Below are positions 6,883 to 8,916 of a DNA stretch of 8,916 bases, one piece after another. The position numbers and the translations under genes are program-made. Positions within the stretch are counted from its first letter, which is position 1, and every line of letters begins with the position of its first letter. A model generated the notes under the pieces. The model was not told where the DNA came from, made no database searches, and worked only from the letters and a program-made list of their open reading frames with translations. This DNA comes from Deltaproteobacteria bacterium (GTDB lineage: Bacteria > Myxococcota > Myxococcia > Myxococcales > 40CM-4-68-19): contig VBLM01000171.1 of the NCBI GenBank assembly GCA_005879095.1, forward strand, positions 1-8,916, read 5' to 3'.

Positions 6883-6906
6883 GTTCTTGGTCAAATGACC
6901 AAGAAC
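6883..6906. promoter_or_regulatory. Palindrome copy C over the tetR start codon, probable TetR operator
   Basis: Perfect 11-bp arms GTTCTTGGTCA and TGACCAAGAAC separated by AA; this is the longest of the four palindromes. The tetR ATG (6895-6897) lies at its centre, so the first codons M-T-K-N are encoded by the right arm. A dimer bound here would block elongation or initiation at tetR (autorepression). In mRNA the same bases could form a hairpin with only a 2-nt loop, too tight to close fully. Confidence 0.65.
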
Positions 6907-7554
6907 CTCGGACCGGCGGCCGCGCGCCGCACCTTCGACGAGGAGGTGGTGCTCGACGCCGCCGCCCACGTCTTCCGCAGGCACGGGTTCGGTGGCGCGA
7001 CCGTGCGCGAAGTGGCGCAGGCCGCCGGCATGCTCCCGGGAAGCCTTCACTACCGCTACCCCAGCAAGGAGACGCTGCTGCTCGATCTGATGGAGCGTGC
7101 GTTGAACCGCCTCCTCGCTCTGGGCCGCGCCGCGGTGGAGCCGGCGCGCGATCCGGCGGAGCGGCTGCGGCTCGGACTGGGGGCGCACATCGAAGCGCTG
7201 CTCTCCGGCGACGACGATTTCTACGTCCTGCTCTACGACTGGCGCTCGCTGGAAGGCGGGGCCATGCAGCGCATGCTGCGCTTGCGGGCCCGGTACGAAG
7301 GCTTCTGGGACGACCTGCTGCTGGACGCGGCGCGGGCCGGCTGGGCGCGGCCCGGCATCGATCTCGAGCTGGTGCGCCAGTTCGGCTTCGGCGCCATGAA
7401 CTGGGTGGCGCAGTGGCGGCAGGAGAACGACCCGCGCACGCCCGGCGAGATCGCGGATGCCTTCTGGTCCTACCTGGCCTTCGGGCTGCTCGCCGAGGAC
7501 AAGCGGAGGACCTTTGGTCAAACGGCCAAAAAGCGCAAAGGGGGCCGGCGATGA
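6895..7554 (+). CDS. TetR/AcrR-family transcriptional regulator
   Basis: A 219-residue repressor-type protein. The N-terminal DNA-binding domain covers about 11-62: helix 1 EEVVLDAAAHVFRRHGFGGAT, then the helix-turn-helix VREVAQAAGMLPGSLHYRYPSKETLL, ending in the family-typical YxYPSKExLL. The C-terminal ligand domain includes FGFGAMNWVAQWRQ (163-176), resembling the ALNW..W segment of acyl-CoA-responsive TetR members (KstR2/FadR-like). That resemblance is suggestive only. The last 17 residues are a basic tail starting FGQTAKKRK, encoded partly by palindrome D. The start is ATG 6895 inside palindrome C; TTG 6841 and TTG 6856 are possible but lack ribosome-binding sites, and the GTG at Val18 would delete part of helix 1. 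The stop overlaps the next gene's ATG (ATGA), so the regulator is co-translated with the diiron protein. It is divergent from the EamA transporter and likely autoregulated. Confidence 0.9.
   Translation: MTKNLGPAAARRTFDEEVVLDAAAHVFRRHGFGGATVREVAQAAGMLPGSLHYRYPSKETLLLDLMERALNRLLALGRAAVEPARDPAERLRLGLGAHIEALLSGDDDFYVLLYDWRSLEGGAMQRMLRLRARYEGFWDDLLLDAARAGWARPGIDLELVRQFGFGAMNWVAQWRQENDPRTPGEIADAFWSYLAFGLLAEDKRRTFGQTAKKRKGGRR
7513..7530. repeat. Palindrome copy D, inside the 3' end of tetR
   Basis: Arms TTTGGTC and GGCCAAA around AAAC, with one arm mismatch. It spans tetR codons 207-212 (FGQTAK) and lies 21-38 bp upstream of the diiron gene ATG. It differs by one base from copy A read in the rlmI direction. 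It may be an internal operator, or a repeat tolerated in the disordered tail. Confidence 0.65.
7537..7544 (+). promoter_or_regulatory. Ribosome binding site of the diiron protein gene
   Basis: AAAGGGGG lies 6 nt before ATG 7551, inside the last codons of tetR. It decides the start of the diiron gene against longer in-frame readings reaching back into tetR, and with the ATGA overlap it supports coupled translation. Confidence 0.6.
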
Positions 7555-8693
7555 CTTCGATCCTGGAGAGTCTCGCCGGAAGCGGGCCGCTGCTGCGCAA
7601 CGCGGTCCAGAACCGCAATTTCAAGGTGCTGGCCTCGATGCTCGGTCCGGCCTTCCGCGGGCTGGTGCAGCAGCGCGGGCGCAACGAAGCCAGCACGCCC
7701 CTGCGCCTCGACTACAGCGCGCAGTTCGACTGGCGCTACCGCCGAAGCGAGCCGGAGATGGCGCGGCTCTACGAAGCCGCCAAGGCCTCGCAGTGGAACG
7801 CCACCGCCGATCTCGACTGGTCAGCCTCGGTCGATCCCGAGAGCGCCGAGCATCCGCTGATCCCCGACGCGATCATCCCGCTCGTCCATCATCCCGCGTT
7901 CGTGCGGCTCACGCCGCGCGAGAAAGGCCGGCAGCGCCGCGGTTTGATGGCCTGGATGCTGAGCCAGTTTCTCCACGGCGAGCAGGGCGCCCTCTTCGCC
8001 GCCGCGCAGGTCACCGAGGCCGTGCCGTGGCTCGACGCCAAGCTCTTCGGCAGCACGCAGGTGGTGGACGAGGGCCGCCACGTCGAGACTTTCCACACCT
8101 ACCTGACGCAGAAGCTGGAGAAGCTGTACGAGATCAACGACAACCTCTACGTGGTCATCGACGCGCTGATGACCGACGGCCGCTGGGACCTCAAGTTCCT
8201 CGGCATGCAGATCATGATCGAGGGGCTCGCGCTCGGTGCCTTCGGTTTTCTGCGCAGCCACACCAGTGAGCCGCTGCTCAAGCAGATGCTGACCTTCGTC
8301 ATCACCGACGAAGCTCGGCACGTGCATTACGGCGTGCTCGCGCTGCAGAAGTTCTACGCGACGCAAGTGAGCGAAAAGGAGCGACGCGAGCGCGAGGACT
8401 GGGCGTTCGAGGTCGCATACCTCCTGCGCAACCGGTTCCTCGCGCACGAGTACTACGAGGAGCACTGGGCCCACGCGCTCAGCCGCGCGGAATGGGACCG
8501 GATCGTCCTGCAGAGCGAGATGATGGCCATCTTCCGGCGGACGATGTTCAAGCGCATCGTGCCCAACTTGAAGCGCATCGGTCTGCTCTCCGATCGCGTG
8601 CGGTCGCGGTACGACGACATCGGCCTGCTCGAATTCGAGCACTGCCGCGCCGCGCCGGACCTGACGGCACAGGACCTGCTCGAAGACCGCTAG
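7551..8693 (+). CDS. Ferritin-like/R2-like diiron-carboxylate protein, probable oxygenase of unknown substrate
   Basis: A 380-residue soluble protein with a complete four-carboxylate, two-histidine diiron site in two matching halves. The first is E144 (LHGEQGALF), 28 residues, then DEGRH with E174 and H177. The second is E224 (IMIEGLALG), 28 residues, then DEARH with E254 and H257. This E-x28-37-DExxH double pattern is known from the RNR R2, bacterial multicomponent monooxygenase and AurF-type superfamily. The extra His that AurF has four residues before its last Glu is absent (Val250), so I do not call it AurF. Such proteins activate O2 for hydroxylation, desaturation or N-oxidation; the substrate is unknown. 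An N-terminal part (about 1-120) without recognised motifs contains several Trp/Tyr residues. It is the second gene of the tetR operon. No reductase or ferredoxin gene is in the window. The family is well supported, the activity is not. Confidence 0.85.
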   Translation: MTSILESLAGSGPLLRNAVQNRNFKVLASMLGPAFRGLVQQRGRNEASTPLRLDYSAQFDWRYRRSEPEMARLYEAAKASQWNATADLDWSASVDPESAEHPLIPDAIIPLVHHPAFVRLTPREKGRQRRGLMAWMLSQFLHGEQGALFAAAQVTEAVPWLDAKLFGSTQVVDEGRHVETFHTYLTQKLEKLYEINDNLYVVIDALMTDGRWDLKFLGMQIMIEGLALGAFGFLRSHTSEPLLKQMLTFVITDEARHVHYGVLALQKFYATQVSEKERREREDWAFEVAYLLRNRFLAHEYYEEHWAHALSRAEWDRIVLQSEMMAIFRRTMFKRIVPNLKRIGLLSDRVRSRYDDIGLLEFEHCRAAPDLTAQDLLEDR

Positions 8694-8916
8694 GCCTGGT
8701 CGAGAGCCTGGAAGAGATCGTCGATCAGATCCTGCGCGTTCTCGATTCCGACCGACAGCCGGATGAAGCCGTCGTCGATGCCGAGCTTGCGGCGCGTCTC
8801 CGGCGGGACCGAAGCGTGCGTCATGATCCCCGGGTGCTCGATCAATGACTCGACGCCGCCGAGCGACTCGGCGCACGTCCAGAGCCGCAGCGCCTTCAGG
8901 AAAGCGCGCGCCGCCG
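8690..8916 (-). CDS. Cystathionine gamma-synthase/lyase family PLP enzyme, C-terminal fragment (5' part outside window)
   Basis: The last 74 codons of a trans-sulfuration enzyme of the Cys/Met metabolism PLP-dependent family. The visible part carries the very conserved C-terminal blocks: AESLGGVESLIEHPGIMTHA, the VPPETRRKLGI segment and FIRLSVGIENAQDLIDDL. The Arg in RLSVGIE binds the substrate carboxylate in this fold. The PLP-binding lysine region lies beyond the right edge, so synthase, gamma-lyase and related sulfhydrylase activities cannot be separated. Its TAG stop (minus strand 8692-8690) and the diiron gene's TAG stop (8691-8693) share the four bases CTAG, so the two genes converge with no spacer. 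Confidence 0.85.
   Translation of the reverse strand, partial: AARAFLKALRLWTCAESLGGVESLIEHPGIMTHASVPPETRRKLGIDDGFIRLSVGIENAQDLIDDLFQALDQA

Noticed and set aside
6280..6894. Long N-terminal extension of the TetR frame over the EamA gene
   Set aside because: It is antisense to a convincing membrane transporter, and the TetR DNA-binding domain begins properly just after ATG 6895.
7413..7550. Longer N-terminus for the diiron protein starting inside tetR
   Set aside because: A good Shine-Dalgarno sequence and an ATGA overlap support ATG 7551; the extra residues are shadow translation of tetR.

Overview
This window comes from a very GC-rich bacterial chromosome. Strong codon bias makes the shadow frames long and open. 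The gene mix (an EpmA/GenX paralogue, RlmI, PlsC, acyl-CoA dehydrogenase, a TetR regulator and a diiron protein) would fit a Myxococcota/deltaproteobacterial or related proteobacterial lineage, but nothing in the window fixes the taxon. There are no RNA genes, insertion sequences, CRISPR arrays or phage genes. Seven complete genes and two edge-truncated genes fill almost all of the sequence.

Layout, left to right. (1) A minus-strand gene, cut by the left edge, encodes a predicted lipoprotein with a gluzincin-like fold signature whose HExxH zinc motif is broken (HEGAR). (2) Divergent from it is a tight two-gene operon: an EpmA-type lysyl-tRNA-synthetase paralogue, then a PlsC acyltransferase, overlapping by 4 bp. 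(3) A convergent minus-strand gene encodes an RlmI-type 23S rRNA m5C methyltransferase with an unusual basic N-terminal extension. (4) Divergent from rlmI across 43 bp is an acyl-CoA dehydrogenase with its catalytic Glu in the isovaleryl/long-chain position. It overlaps tail-to-tail with (5) a minus-strand EamA/DMT transporter. (6) Divergent from the transporter is a two-gene operon: a TetR-family regulator coupled through ATGA to a diiron-carboxylate protein with two E-x28-DExxH repeats. (7) At the right edge is the C-terminus of a cystathionine gamma-synthase/lyase family PLP enzyme, convergent with the diiron gene and sharing its CTAG stop region.

The most interesting signal is a family of four near-identical palindromes (core TTGGTCA, 2-nt spacer, TGACCAA) at 4630-4647, 6830-6851, 6883-6906 and 7513-7530. 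Two are perfect 10-11 bp inverted repeats in the 85-bp gap between the EamA transporter and tetR; one of these covers the tetR start codon. The other two lie inside coding sequence, in the same reading phase, within poorly conserved tails (N-terminus of RlmI, C-terminus of TetR). The simplest reading is that they are operators for the local TetR. That would tie the transporter, the regulator, the diiron enzyme and perhaps the acyl-CoA dehydrogenase into one small regulon. The alternative is a dispersed palindromic repeat family that has been domesticated here.
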